Source: Eubacterium sp. UBA5416 (lineage in GTDB: Bacteria; Bacillota; Clostridia; Lachnospirales; Lachnospiraceae). Taken from it: a stretch of 23,179 nt of DNA. Where the stretch lies: positions 1 to 23,179 of the forward strand of contig DHNM01000005.1 in NCBI GenBank assembly GCA_002409525.1. The letters run 5' to 3'. Below the pieces are notes generated by a model, which was not told the DNA's origin, did not search any database, and saw only the letters and a list, made by a program, of their open reading frames with translations. Both the position numbers and the translations under genes were made by a program. Of this stretch, positions 1 through 7,234 are shown one piece after another; positions within the stretch are counted from its first letter, which is position 1, and every line of letters begins with the position of its first letter.

Positions 1-47
1 GCGGAGTTCGAATGTTTGAAGGAGACCCGTACAGGGATACCAGCTAG
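1..47 (+). CDS. Possible 3' end of an upstream gene (partial)
   Basis: Reading frame 3 is open from the window edge and encodes a tail ending GDPYRDTS before a TAG stop at 45-47. That leaves 27 bases, including a purine-rich AAAGGA ribosome binding site, before the next ATG at 75. Only about 14 residues are visible, so no function can be given. Frame 1 is also open, to a TAG at 91-93, but would overlap the next gene by 19 bases, which makes it less attractive. Confidence 0.3.
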   Translation, partial: GVRMFEGDPYRDTS

Positions 48-74
48 CAGAAGCGAAAGGAAAGGACAAGAACA

Positions 75-1004
75 ATGGAAAAGCCAGTATTAGTGATTAT
101 GGCAGCAGGGATGGGAAGCCGCTACGGCGGATCAAAGCAGATCGATCCCGTCGATGAAGAGGGGCATATCATCATTGATTTCTCAATGTATGACGCGAAA
201 GCTGCCGGATTTGAAAAAGTGATTTTTATCATAAAAAGGGAAAATGAAGCCGATTTCAGGGCTGCCGTCGGAGACCGCATCTCAAAGTATCTGGATGTAT
301 CCTATGCCTATCAGGATCTTGAGAATATTCCAAAAGGATATGAGATTCCCAGTGGACGTATGAAACCATGGGGAACCGCACACGCGATTCTTTCCTGTGC
401 CGATCAGATACATGGGCCGTTTGCGGTTATTAACGCAGATGATTACTATGGAAAAGAAGCGTTTCGTCTTATCTATGATTATCTCACAACACATGCCGAC
501 AATGATCAATACCGGTATGCTATGATCGGATATCAGCTTGCCAATACAGTTACAGATAACGGTTATGTATCACGAGGCGTATGTGACATTGATGAAAACG
601 GACGCCTGCAGAAAGTGCAGGAACGCACCCACATAGAGAAGAGAGATGATTCCATCGAGTACACAGAGGATGACGGGAAAACCTGGCGTACACTGCCGGA
701 GGATACCGTGGTTTCCATGAATCTGTGGGGATTTGGCGAGAGTATTATGAGAGAAATTCAGGCTGGATTTGGTGAATTCCTAAAAGAGGGTCTGCAGACA
801 GATCCGCTCAAATGCGAGTATTTTCTCCCATCTGTAGTCAGCCGGCTGCTGGATGAGGATAAGGCCACGGTAGATGTTCTGACATCCCGGGATAGATGGT
901 ATGGAGTTACCTATAAAGAGGATAAGCCTCTGGTCGAAGCTGCCATCAGAAAGATGAAGAAAGAAGGCTTATATCCTGAAAAGCTGTGGGAGGGGACAAA
1001 TTGA
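75..1004 (+). CDS. Sugar-1-phosphate nucleotidyltransferase-like protein
   Basis: This protein of 309 residues has a nucleotidyltransferase fold of the GlmU/RmlA type. Such enzymes join an NTP and a sugar 1-phosphate to make an NDP-sugar and pyrophosphate in the cytoplasm. The N-terminal NTP-binding loop is AAGMGSRYGGSKQ at residues 10-22, and NADDYYG at 120-126 supplies the usual metal-binding aspartate. A later SMNLWGF segment fits the sugar-binding half. The length suits a single-domain enzyme without the left-handed helix domain of GlmU. The stop codon overlaps the TTG start of the next gene, a predicted sugar 1-kinase, so the kinase probably makes the sugar 1-phosphate that this enzyme activates. 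The sugar and nucleotide cannot be told from sequence alone. Confidence 0.85.
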   Translation: MEKPVLVIMAAGMGSRYGGSKQIDPVDEEGHIIIDFSMYDAKAAGFEKVIFIIKRENEADFRAAVGDRISKYLDVSYAYQDLENIPKGYEIPSGRMKPWGTAHAILSCADQIHGPFAVINADDYYGKEAFRLIYDYLTTHADNDQYRYAMIGYQLANTVTDNGYVSRGVCDIDENGRLQKVQERTHIEKRDDSIEYTEDDGKTWRTLPEDTVVSMNLWGFGESIMREIQAGFGEFLKEGLQTDPLKCEYFLPSVVSRLLDEDKATVDVLTSRDRWYGVTYKEDKPLVEAAIRKMKKEGLYPEKLWEGTN

Positions 1005-2116
1005 AACAGTTGGCACAGAAAGAGATAGAAGATGCAATCAAGAATATGTCTCTTCCGGGAAGGGTGGCTTCTTATAAATACTATGGGAACGGACATATTA
1101 ATGATACATATCTGCTAAAGCTTGACACAAAGCAAGGATCAAAGAAAGCAATTCTGCAGAGGATTAATACGGAAGTCTTCACAAGACCGGACGAGCTGAT
1201 GGAGAATATATCCGGGGTTACTTCATTTCTGCGGAAGAGGATTCTTGAAAATGGAGGAGATCCGGAGCGTGAAACATTAAATATCATTCCTGCGGTCAAC
1301 GGGAGACTATATTATGAGAATGTATCCGGGGACTACTTTCGGGCTTATAAATTTATCACGGACGCCTACTGCTTTGAGCAGGTGCAGAAACCGGAACAAT
1401 TCTATCAGAGCGCGCTTGCTTTTGGAAATTTCCAGTATCTGCTGGCAGATTATCCGGCTGAAACGCTGCATGAGACTATTCCCGGATTTCATGATACGAA
1501 AGCCAGATTTGCGGTTTTCAAAAAGGCTGTCTCGGATGATATCATGGGCCGCGCGGGAGAGGTGAAAGATGAGATAAAGTTCATTCTGGACCGGGAGGAT
1601 ATAGCAGACTGTTTTGCGGACTTGCTTGCTAAAAAAGAGCTTCCGCTCCGAGTTTCACATAACGATACGAAGCTGAACAATATCATGATTGACAAGAAGA
1701 CACAAAAGGGAATCTGTGTGATCGACCTTGATACGGTTATGCCGGGACTTGCGGTCAATGATTTCGGTGATTCCATTCGTTTCGGAGCCAGTACGGCACT
1801 TGAAGACGAGACGGATCTCGATAAAGTCTCCTGCAGCATGGAACTGTTTGAACTCTACACCAGGGGATATTTAGAAGGATGTCGGGGAAAGCTGACACCT
1901 AAAGAAGTCGACCTTCTTCCGATGGGCGCCAGGGTGATGACTTACGAATGCGGGATGCGTTTCCTGACGGATTATCTGGTGGGAGATACCTACTTTAAGA
2001 TAGACCGCGAGCACCACAACCTGGACCGCTGCCGCACGCAGCTGAAATTGGTGAAAGACATGGAAGAAAAATGGGATACTATGAATGAAATAGTAGGAAA
2101 ATTATCAGGGAGATGA
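1001..2116 (+). CDS. Phosphotransferase-fold sugar kinase, N-acetylhexosamine 1-kinase-like
   Basis: The protein belongs to the aminoglycoside phosphotransferase/choline kinase fold and resembles the N-acetylhexosamine 1-kinase (NahK) branch, often annotated as mucin desulfatase. With the TTG start it has 371 residues. The catalytic loop is HNDTKLNN at about residues 220-227, and the metal-binding motif is IDLDTVMPG at about 241-249. An N-terminal GNGHINDTYLL segment fits the nucleotide-binding strand region. I prefer the TTG at 1001 over an in-frame GTG at 986 because a GGGAGGGG ribosome binding site lies just upstream of the TTG, and the TTG overlaps the TGA of the preceding gene (TTGA), a common coupling arrangement. 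The likely role is to phosphorylate a free amino sugar or galactose-type sugar at C1 for the neighbouring nucleotidyltransferase. The substrate is inferred, and another small-molecule kinase role remains possible. Confidence 0.8.
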   Translation: MKQLAQKEIEDAIKNMSLPGRVASYKYYGNGHINDTYLLKLDTKQGSKKAILQRINTEVFTRPDELMENISGVTSFLRKRILENGGDPERETLNIIPAVNGRLYYENVSGDYFRAYKFITDAYCFEQVQKPEQFYQSALAFGNFQYLLADYPAETLHETIPGFHDTKARFAVFKKAVSDDIMGRAGEVKDEIKFILDREDIADCFADLLAKKELPLRVSHNDTKLNNIMIDKKTQKGICVIDLDTVMPGLAVNDFGDSIRFGASTALEDETDLDKVSCSMELFELYTRGYLEGCRGKLTPKEVDLLPMGARVMTYECGMRFLTDYLVGDTYFKIDREHHNLDRCRTQLKLVKDMEEKWDTMNEIVGKLSGR

Positions 2117-2120
2117 TCTT

Positions 2121-2702
2121 ATGCATTCCTATAATCTGGAGGAACAGTTGATCTTTAAGGGAAGCCTTATGCTTGCACTATGCTGCGGAATTTATCTAAT
2201 CTGGTGGTCGGTGGCATTCCGTCCGGAAAAGACGCCGCACCGCGTCTTGGAGGTCCTTTTGTTTCTTGCGGTTGCCACAAGCGGGATCTGTGCAGTGATC
2301 TGGATTGTGCGCGGTGTGAATGATATTCCCGACGGTCGGAAATTTTTACCGCAGACAATCATTATTATCTGCGGAATCGCTGCTTATTTTTTGCTGCTTT
2401 CGGCTACACAGGTGTTACTGCACCGTCAGGTGACGACAGAACTGCTTCTGATCGTGGCCTGGGCGGTGCTGGAATTCGTGACAGTCAATGCTCTGTATGG
2501 AGCGGGGATATATTCCAAAACGGTCACAATTGTGTACTTTATTATCGCGCTCGCGGCTGCCGTTTTCAGTATGGTCTGCTATCTGAAATACTATGAGATG
2601 GAGAAATTGGCTGCCTTTTATGACGGCATGGTTCCGTTGATTTCAATTGGAATTGTGATGCTTTTGACAGCGGCTTCCATAAAAATGATTGGACGAAGGT
2701 AG
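2121..2702 (+). CDS. Six-helix integral membrane protein of unknown function
   Basis: This is a protein of 193 residues made almost entirely of hydrophobic segments, with about six predicted membrane helices starting near residues 15, 40, 75, 105, 133 and 170. No catalytic or family motif is recognised. It starts 4 bases after the kinase stop, with a CAGGGAGATG ribosome binding site inside the end of the kinase gene, so it is co-translated with the two sugar-nucleotide genes. The operon position hints at a role in surface polysaccharide or sugar metabolism, but nothing in the sequence proves this. It is followed directly by a terminator. Confidence 0.7.
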   Translation: MHSYNLEEQLIFKGSLMLALCCGIYLIWWSVAFRPEKTPHRVLEVLLFLAVATSGICAVIWIVRGVNDIPDGRKFLPQTIIIICGIAAYFLLLSATQVLLHRQVTTELLLIVAWAVLEFVTVNALYGAGIYSKTVTIVYFIIALAAAVFSMVCYLKYYEMEKLAAFYDGMVPLISIGIVMLLTAASIKMIGRR

Positions 2703-2705
2703 TAT

Positions 2706-2740
2706 AAAAAAGCAGGCGAAACCAGAGTGCCTGCTTTTTC
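2706..2740. terminator. Bidirectional rho-independent terminator
   Basis: The arms AAAAAGCAGGC (2707-2717) and GCCTGCTTTTT (2729-2739) pair perfectly around an 11-base loop. The T run follows on the plus strand and, through the A run, on the minus strand. It can stop the sugar-nucleotide operon and also the minus-strand gene ending at 2752. Confidence 0.85.
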
Positions 2741-2751
2741 AAGTGATCCTG

Positions 2752-2922
2752 CTATGTAGTTTTAGTATCCAGTGTGTGTATTGCATCGCGGAGGGCTTCT
2801 GAAATTGTTTTGTTCTTTTTTTCGCAATAGTTCTTAAGAAGCTGATAGGTCTCCATGTCAACCCGTGATCGGACCACAAAACGCTTTGGGTTGTCCGTTG
2901 GCCGTCCCCTTTTTCCTGCCAT
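2752..2922 (-). CDS. Small ribbon-helix-helix (CopG-like) protein
   Basis: The protein has 56 residues. It begins MAGKRGRPTDNPKR, a basic tail, followed by a strand-helix-helix pattern (RFVVRSRVDMETYQLLKNY, then KTISEALRDAIHTL) typical of CopG/Arc-type DNA-binding proteins. I chose the ATG at 2922 because a GGAAGGGGG ribosome binding site lies directly upstream and a good promoter follows at the expected distance. A longer frame starting at 3087 would run through that promoter. Such proteins usually act as dimeric repressors or as antitoxins, but no toxin gene is adjacent. The target is unknown and could be its own promoter. Confidence 0.75.
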   Translation of the reverse strand: MAGKRGRPTDNPKRFVVRSRVDMETYQLLKNYCEKKNKTISEALRDAIHTLDTKTT

Positions 2923-2959
2923 GTAAAACACCCCCTTCCTATAAGTATACCTCAAAGGA

Positions 2960-2988
2960 ATTATAACCTTAGGTACTACATAATGCAA
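2960..2988 (-). promoter_or_regulatory. Sigma-A-type promoter for the small RHH gene
   Basis: On the minus strand, TTGCAT (2983-2988) is separated by exactly 17 bases from TATAAT (2960-2965), reading towards the RHH start at 2922. The -10 is a full consensus match and the -35 matches at four of six positions. Confidence 0.75.
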
Positions 2989-3074
2989 CCATGCTTTTTT
3001 CAGATTCGGGTACACCGGATTCAGGATGTTTTGAAATGCGCAGGATGTGAAAAACTTGATAAGGAGTAAATCAG

Positions 3075-3467
3075 ATGAAGAAGACATTATATGTGACAGC
3101 GGCGGTTATCATAGAAGACGGAAAAGTTTTTGCCACCCAGAGGGGATACGGAGAGTTTAAAGACGGCTGGGAGTTTCCCGGGGGCAAGATCGAGAACGGT
3201 GAGACACCCGAAGAGGCACTGCGGCGTGAGATCATGGAAGAATTAGATACAAAAGTAACAGTGGGAGAGCTGTTTGATACGGTGGAGTACGACTATCCCG
3301 AATTTCATCTATCCATGAAGTGCTATCTGTGCCGGGTTGAAGAGGGAGATCTGGTATTAAAAGAGCATGAAAATGCGAAATGGCTGGATAAGGATCATCT
3401 GTTCAGCGTGGATTGGCTGCCCGCCGATATTGAGATCATCAGACATCTGGAAGAAGAACTTTCTTAA
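3075..3467 (+). CDS. Nudix hydrolase, MutT-like
   Basis: This cytoplasmic protein of 130 residues belongs to the Nudix family, which hydrolyses nucleoside diphosphates linked to another group. MutT itself clears oxidised dGTP. The Nudix box runs from about residue 37 (GGKIENGETPEEALRREIMEEL). The metal-binding REIMEE core is intact, but the glycine normally following the box core is replaced by aspartate (D58). The length matches MutT/CTP-pyrophosphohydrolase-type proteins. The start follows an AAGGAG ribosome binding site at 3061-3066. The gene is monocistronic, with a terminator after it. The substrate cannot be assigned; 8-oxo-dGTP or another damaged pyrimidine or purine nucleotide is likely. 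Confidence 0.9.
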   Translation: MKKTLYVTAAVIIEDGKVFATQRGYGEFKDGWEFPGGKIENGETPEEALRREIMEELDTKVTVGELFDTVEYDYPEFHLSMKCYLCRVEEGDLVLKEHENAKWLDKDHLFSVDWLPADIEIIRHLEEELS

Positions 3468-3478
3468 GTTCATCATAT

Positions 3479-3523
3479 AAAAAACCGGTCTTGCAGGATA
3501 TTTCCTGGCAAAGCCGGTTTTTT
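3479..3523. terminator. Bidirectional terminator between convergent genes
   Basis: The outer arms AAAAAACCGG (3479-3488) and CCGGTTTTTT (3514-3523) pair perfectly, with a second TTGC/GCAA stem inside. Runs of A and T flank the hairpin, so it can serve both the plus-strand Nudix gene and the minus-strand ABC exporter operon. Confidence 0.85.
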
Positions 3524-3539
3524 ACGCGATTCAGACATT

Positions 3540-5225
3540 TTATTTTAAATCATTGTGTTTCAGATGAACAGTTCTGTCACAGTCTGTCAGCGTCGACTGG
3601 CGATGGGAAACGATGATAATCATCATATCGCCGCATTCTTCCTTTAAAGTTTTTAAGAGTTCCTTTTCATGAAGAACATCCAGACTGCTGGTCGGTTCAT
3701 CCATAACCAAAACATCCGGGCTAGTGAGCATAGTTCTGGCGATTCCAATCCTCTGCTTTTCACCGCCGGATAATCTGGCCTGCATCTGACCCATCTGAGT
3801 GTCATAACTGTCCGGGAGTGTCTGGATGAATTCATCAATTCCGGCACGTCTGGCAGCAGTTTTGATCTCACTCAAAGAGGCATCAGGCTTCCCGACTGCG
3901 ATGTTTTCCGCAATACTTCCGCTGAACAGGAAAGTGTCCTGCTCCAGCATGGCGATGCGCTGATGGAGTTCTGTGAGGGACAGTTGATCAAGGGGAATAC
4001 CGTTGATCCGGATATGGCCGTCAGTGGGCTCCCAGAATCTGAGCAGCAGGCGCAATACAGTCGATTTCCCGACACCGCTTTCTCCCATGATACCGATCTT
4101 TTCCGTACCGGTAATCTTCAGGTTAAAATCATTCAGTATGGTGTGCTTTTCATCCGTGTAAGTAAAGTTTACATGGTCAAAATCAATTTCGCGAATTTTT
4201 CCCATTTGTTTCGGATGCGTGACTTCCTCGACTTCCGATTCTCTGTCTTCCAGTTTGAAGAGACGCTCTGCGGCCGCGTAAGTTTCCAACAGACTCGAGA
4301 CCACCGTAGTCAGAGACTGTGTGGAGGAGAACGACGCCGCACTCACGAACGAAAGGACAATGGTGCCTGACGGATTGGGAGCCCCATTTGCGGCAAGGTA
4401 CGAAGCAACAGCGATAATCAAAATCCTTGCGAGGTAAATAAAGAAGGTCGGGGCAGCCGAAACAGTCTGCCTGTGAATGGTCAGTCCATGTGCGGCTGCA
4501 TTTACCTCTTTATTTTTTCTTCGTACATCCTCAAGCTTTCTGTCACCATATCCAAAGATCTGAATGTCTTTCAGACCATAGATACTTTCGAGAACGATTG
4601 ACTTCATTTTACCAAGTCGTACACGGTATTTTTCTCCAATCGGTCTTCCGATCTTTACTGCAATTAGCGGAAAGATTACGCTTACAATAAGATAGATCGG
4701 AAGGAGTACGGCTGCAAACAGGGGATTGATGATCAGCGCCAGGATAATCGTGATACTTGGAAGCAGCACAACGGTGAACATAGGACCGATCGTATGTGCA
4801 AAGAAAAACTCTATGGTTTCAATGTCCGATACTGCGATATTTAAGATGTCACCCTTTTCCATGTCTATCAGGCACGCAGGTGCCAGACGGCGGATATTTC
4901 GATACAAGTCAACGCGCATTCCGGATAAAAGGTGATATGCTCCGTCGTGAGAGGTGGCTCCTTCGATGTAACGGCACACGGCGATCAGAACCGCTGAAAT
5001 GATCGTAAGTGCGATATACAATCCTGAAGGTCCGGCGGTGATCTTGCCGGCGATACAAAGCAGGCTTAACACACCGAATCCCATAAGTCCCATCTGAGAG
5101 AGATTCCCGATCACACTGGCGAATGTTGCCTCGACGATTCTTTTTTTGGTCGGGGCGGCGATTTTCAAAAGTCTTTTTGTCAGATTAAAAAGAGAGTAAT
5201 GTTTGGCTATTTTATGTTCAGACAT
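3540..5225 (-). CDS. ABC exporter half, permease fused to ATPase (CydC-like)
   Basis: The protein has 561 residues from the ATG at 5225. An N-terminal membrane domain with about six helices (residues 30-310) precedes a nucleotide-binding domain. The Walker A motif is GESGVGKST at about 381-389, the Q-loop glutamine lies in MLEQDTF, the signature LSGGEKQ is at about 485-491, Walker B with its catalytic glutamate is VLVMDEP at about 505-511, and the switch histidine is in SHR near 541. All catalytic positions are present. I prefer 5225 over the upstream ATGs because GGAGG lies 9 bases before it, while the ATG at 5234 abuts the GGAGG. The gene overlaps the end of its partner by 8 bases, so the two halves are probably made together as a heterodimer. 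The cargo is unknown; CydDC relatives export cysteine or glutathione, while other pairs export drugs or peptides. Confidence 0.85.
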   Translation of the reverse strand: MSEHKIAKHYSLFNLTKRLLKIAAPTKKRIVEATFASVIGNLSQMGLMGFGVLSLLCIAGKITAGPSGLYIALTIISAVLIAVCRYIEGATSHDGAYHLLSGMRVDLYRNIRRLAPACLIDMEKGDILNIAVSDIETIEFFFAHTIGPMFTVVLLPSITIILALIINPLFAAVLLPIYLIVSVIFPLIAVKIGRPIGEKYRVRLGKMKSIVLESIYGLKDIQIFGYGDRKLEDVRRKNKEVNAAAHGLTIHRQTVSAAPTFFIYLARILIIAVASYLAANGAPNPSGTIVLSFVSAASFSSTQSLTTVVSSLLETYAAAERLFKLEDRESEVEEVTHPKQMGKIREIDFDHVNFTYTDEKHTILNDFNLKITGTEKIGIMGESGVGKSTVLRLLLRFWEPTDGHIRINGIPLDQLSLTELHQRIAMLEQDTFLFSGSIAENIAVGKPDASLSEIKTAARRAGIDEFIQTLPDSYDTQMGQMQARLSGGEKQRIGIARTMLTSPDVLVMDEPTSSLDVLHEKELLKTLKEECGDMMIIIVSHRQSTLTDCDRTVHLKHNDLK

Positions 5226-6978
5226 CTGATTCATCCTCCCTTTCCTGATTTTCCAGAGCATTCTGTTCCTCTACAAGCTTTCTGTAAAGGCCGTCTTTCT
5301 TAATTAAAGTATCGTGTGTCCCACATCCGGCTACTTTTCCCTCTGACATAACATAGATTTTATCTGCGCTTCGTATTGTGGACAATCGGTGGGAAATGAT
5401 GATCAGCGTTTTGGTTGTTGCAAGCTCGCCGATACAATGCCAGATTTCCCTTTCACTTTCCATATCGACGCTTGAAGTTGCCTCATCAAAAATGATATAT
5501 TCCGTGTGGCAGAGCAGGGCTCTTGCAATACCGACTTTCTGACGCTGTCCCCCGGAGAGCCTTCCTCCCGCGTCACCGACATCTGTGTTAAGTCCGTGAG
5601 GCTGTTCGTCCAGCCAGCCTTTTAAGTGGACATCACTGAGTACTCTGATTAATTCTTCATCGGAAGCGGCTGGAGCTGCCATGCGAAGGTTTTCGGCCAG
5701 AGTACCGGAAAAAAGATTAACTGTCTGGGGTACCATCACGATGTTCTTCCTGAGCTCCTCCGGCGTAAAGCTTGTGTAATCACGTCCGTCCAGGTATATT
5801 TTCCCGGTTTCCGGATCAAAGAACTTCATCAGCATACCGGCTGCGGTACTTTTTCCACATCCGGACAGCCCTACAAGTGCAGTTGTCTTCCCACGCGGAA
5901 TCTCCATATCAATATGGGAGAGTGAAGCCTTGCGTCCCTCATATGCATAAGAGATGTCCCTTAGAGAAATACCGGGGAAAGGTGCTTTTTCAGCCGGAGT
6001 ATTCGGTAGATAAGGTCTCGTGGTGTCAATTGCAAGAAGATCGGCTACTTTTTCAGCTGCGGCAATTCCGGCCAGGGCCGAATGGGTCGCGCCCATAAGC
6101 TGTCGGATGGAGCCGAAGAAGCCGAAAGCGAGCATCAGAACCGTGAGGGCTGACGAGAAGCTTATCCTTCCCTGCCCGAGCTGAACGCATGCAATCAGAA
6201 ATGCTGCTGTGACGGCTCCGTAGATCAGACCGTCTGTCAGCAGAAATGACCGGAAGTTCACCATCATCATACTCATGACTTTATGGTTGAAGTCATCGGA
6301 TTTTTTCTGAAGGCCTTCGGTGCGGCGTTCATCCTGGTTGAATAATTTTAGTGTTGACAGTCCCTGGACACTTTCCAGGTAATATCCGGTCAGATCTTCC
6401 AGGGAGTTCCAATAGTCGGTTTTCAGCACTTCGATGTGTTTGCGAAACACATTGTTAATCGGCATCAGTGTGATGGATACGAAGAATAAGACCGTCGCTG
6501 CTGCATGCGAGTACGGATACATTTGGAAAAAGAGGTATATAGGTGCGATCAGGCAGTAAAACAAACCCGGAAGATATTCTGAATAATAGATCTGCATCGA
6601 TTCCACACCATCCACAGAGGATGTGATGGCCGAAACAGGTCCTATTTTTTCAATGTTTCCCACATCTAACTCCAGTGTTTTTGAAAATATCTGAGTGCGG
6701 AGTGACTGTCTGGCCTTTGCAGTACAGCGATACTCTGCCTCACCGGTCAAAAGTTCTGCGGCCAGCATCACCAGAGCGGCGATAAGCGCTGAAAAAACAG
6801 CAGATTTTGTCTCCATCGGGCCCATAGCCGGCGAATCCAGATTCCCCAGATATGCCGATATTGTCCGGACAAAGTATGTCATCCCGACCAAAGTAACTAA
6901 TTTTAATCCTGTGATAGTTAAAATCCATCCCCACAGACCCTTAGCCATCTTGATCAGAGTTCGGTTTAGTAAAAGCAT
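5218..6978 (-). CDS. ABC exporter half, permease fused to ATPase (CydD-like)
   Basis: This protein of 586 residues is the first gene of a two-gene minus-strand operon. About six membrane helices occupy residues 15-310. The nucleotide-binding domain shows Walker A GLSGCGKST at about 370-378, a Q-loop in VPQTVNLFSG, signature LSGGQRQ at about 474-480, Walker B IIFDEATSS at about 495-503 and a switch histidine near 530. As in its partner, the catalytic glutamate is kept, so both ATP sites may be active. I chose the ATG at 6978 rather than 6993 because AGGAG lies 6 bases upstream of the former and inside the latter reading. An inverted repeat in the promoter suggests a dedicated repressor, which is not encoded beside it. 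Confidence 0.85.
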   Translation of the reverse strand: MLLLNRTLIKMAKGLWGWILTITGLKLVTLVGMTYFVRTISAYLGNLDSPAMGPMETKSAVFSALIAALVMLAAELLTGEAEYRCTAKARQSLRTQIFSKTLELDVGNIEKIGPVSAITSSVDGVESMQIYYSEYLPGLFYCLIAPIYLFFQMYPYSHAAATVLFFVSITLMPINNVFRKHIEVLKTDYWNSLEDLTGYYLESVQGLSTLKLFNQDERRTEGLQKKSDDFNHKVMSMMMVNFRSFLLTDGLIYGAVTAAFLIACVQLGQGRISFSSALTVLMLAFGFFGSIRQLMGATHSALAGIAAAEKVADLLAIDTTRPYLPNTPAEKAPFPGISLRDISYAYEGRKASLSHIDMEIPRGKTTALVGLSGCGKSTAAGMLMKFFDPETGKIYLDGRDYTSFTPEELRKNIVMVPQTVNLFSGTLAENLRMAAPAASDEELIRVLSDVHLKGWLDEQPHGLNTDVGDAGGRLSGGQRQKVGIARALLCHTEYIIFDEATSSVDMESEREIWHCIGELATTKTLIIISHRLSTIRSADKIYVMSEGKVAGCGTHDTLIKKDGLYRKLVEEQNALENQEREDESDV

Positions 6979-6998
6979 GGTATTCTCCTTCATTATAA

Positions 6999-7026
6999 AT
7001 TATATTAGAGTTAGAAAATCCTAACT
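6999..7026 (-). promoter_or_regulatory. Promoter with overlapping operator-like inverted repeat for the ABC exporter operon
   Basis: On the minus strand a consensus TATAAT (6999-7004) lies just upstream of the first ABC gene. The segment 7009-7026 is a perfect 6-base inverted repeat, AGTTAG and CTAACT around a 6-base spacer, placed between the -10 and a weak -35 (AAGTTA). This is the classic position for a repressor operator, and the half-site spacing would suit a dimeric MarR- or TetR-type protein. The regulator is unknown. Confidence 0.5.
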
Positions 7027-7150
7027 TATTTTATGGTATCACCGTCAAAATCGGATGTCAATTACAATCACAGCGCTTTGCATAAATGATTGCGAAATCT
7101 TTGTAAAAAAATGATATATGACCGCTACTATTTGTGTGCTATTATTAAAT

Positions 7151-7197
7151 GATACCCAGGATTTGCGAGAGCGGAGCGTTTCAGTGCCCCGGGTATT
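7151..7197 (+). other. Stem-loop in the leader of the URO-D-family gene
   Basis: GATACCC (7151-7157) and GGGTATT (7191-7197) can pair around a 33-base loop that contains further short GCG-rich pairing possibilities. It lies 38 bases before the URO-D-family ATG. No T run follows, so it is not a standard terminator, and it matches no riboswitch consensus that I recognise. Confidence 0.35.
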
Positions 7198-7234
7198 ATG
7201 ACAACCAGATGGAGTAGAATGGAGGAATTATCAA

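Noticed and set aside
1..93. Frame 1 reading open from the window edge into the nucleotidyltransferase gene
   Set aside because: It would overlap the next gene by 19 bases and has an unusual composition; frame 3, ending at 47, is more natural.
2923..3087. Upstream extension of the small RHH gene to a 111-residue protein
   Set aside because: The extension has no family similarity, runs over the consensus promoter at 2960-2988 and would overlap the Nudix start. The ATG at 2922 has the ribosome binding site.
7062..7085. Catabolite-response (cre) site around CAGCGCTTTG
   Set aside because: Only part of the consensus fits on either strand, with several mismatches at required positions.
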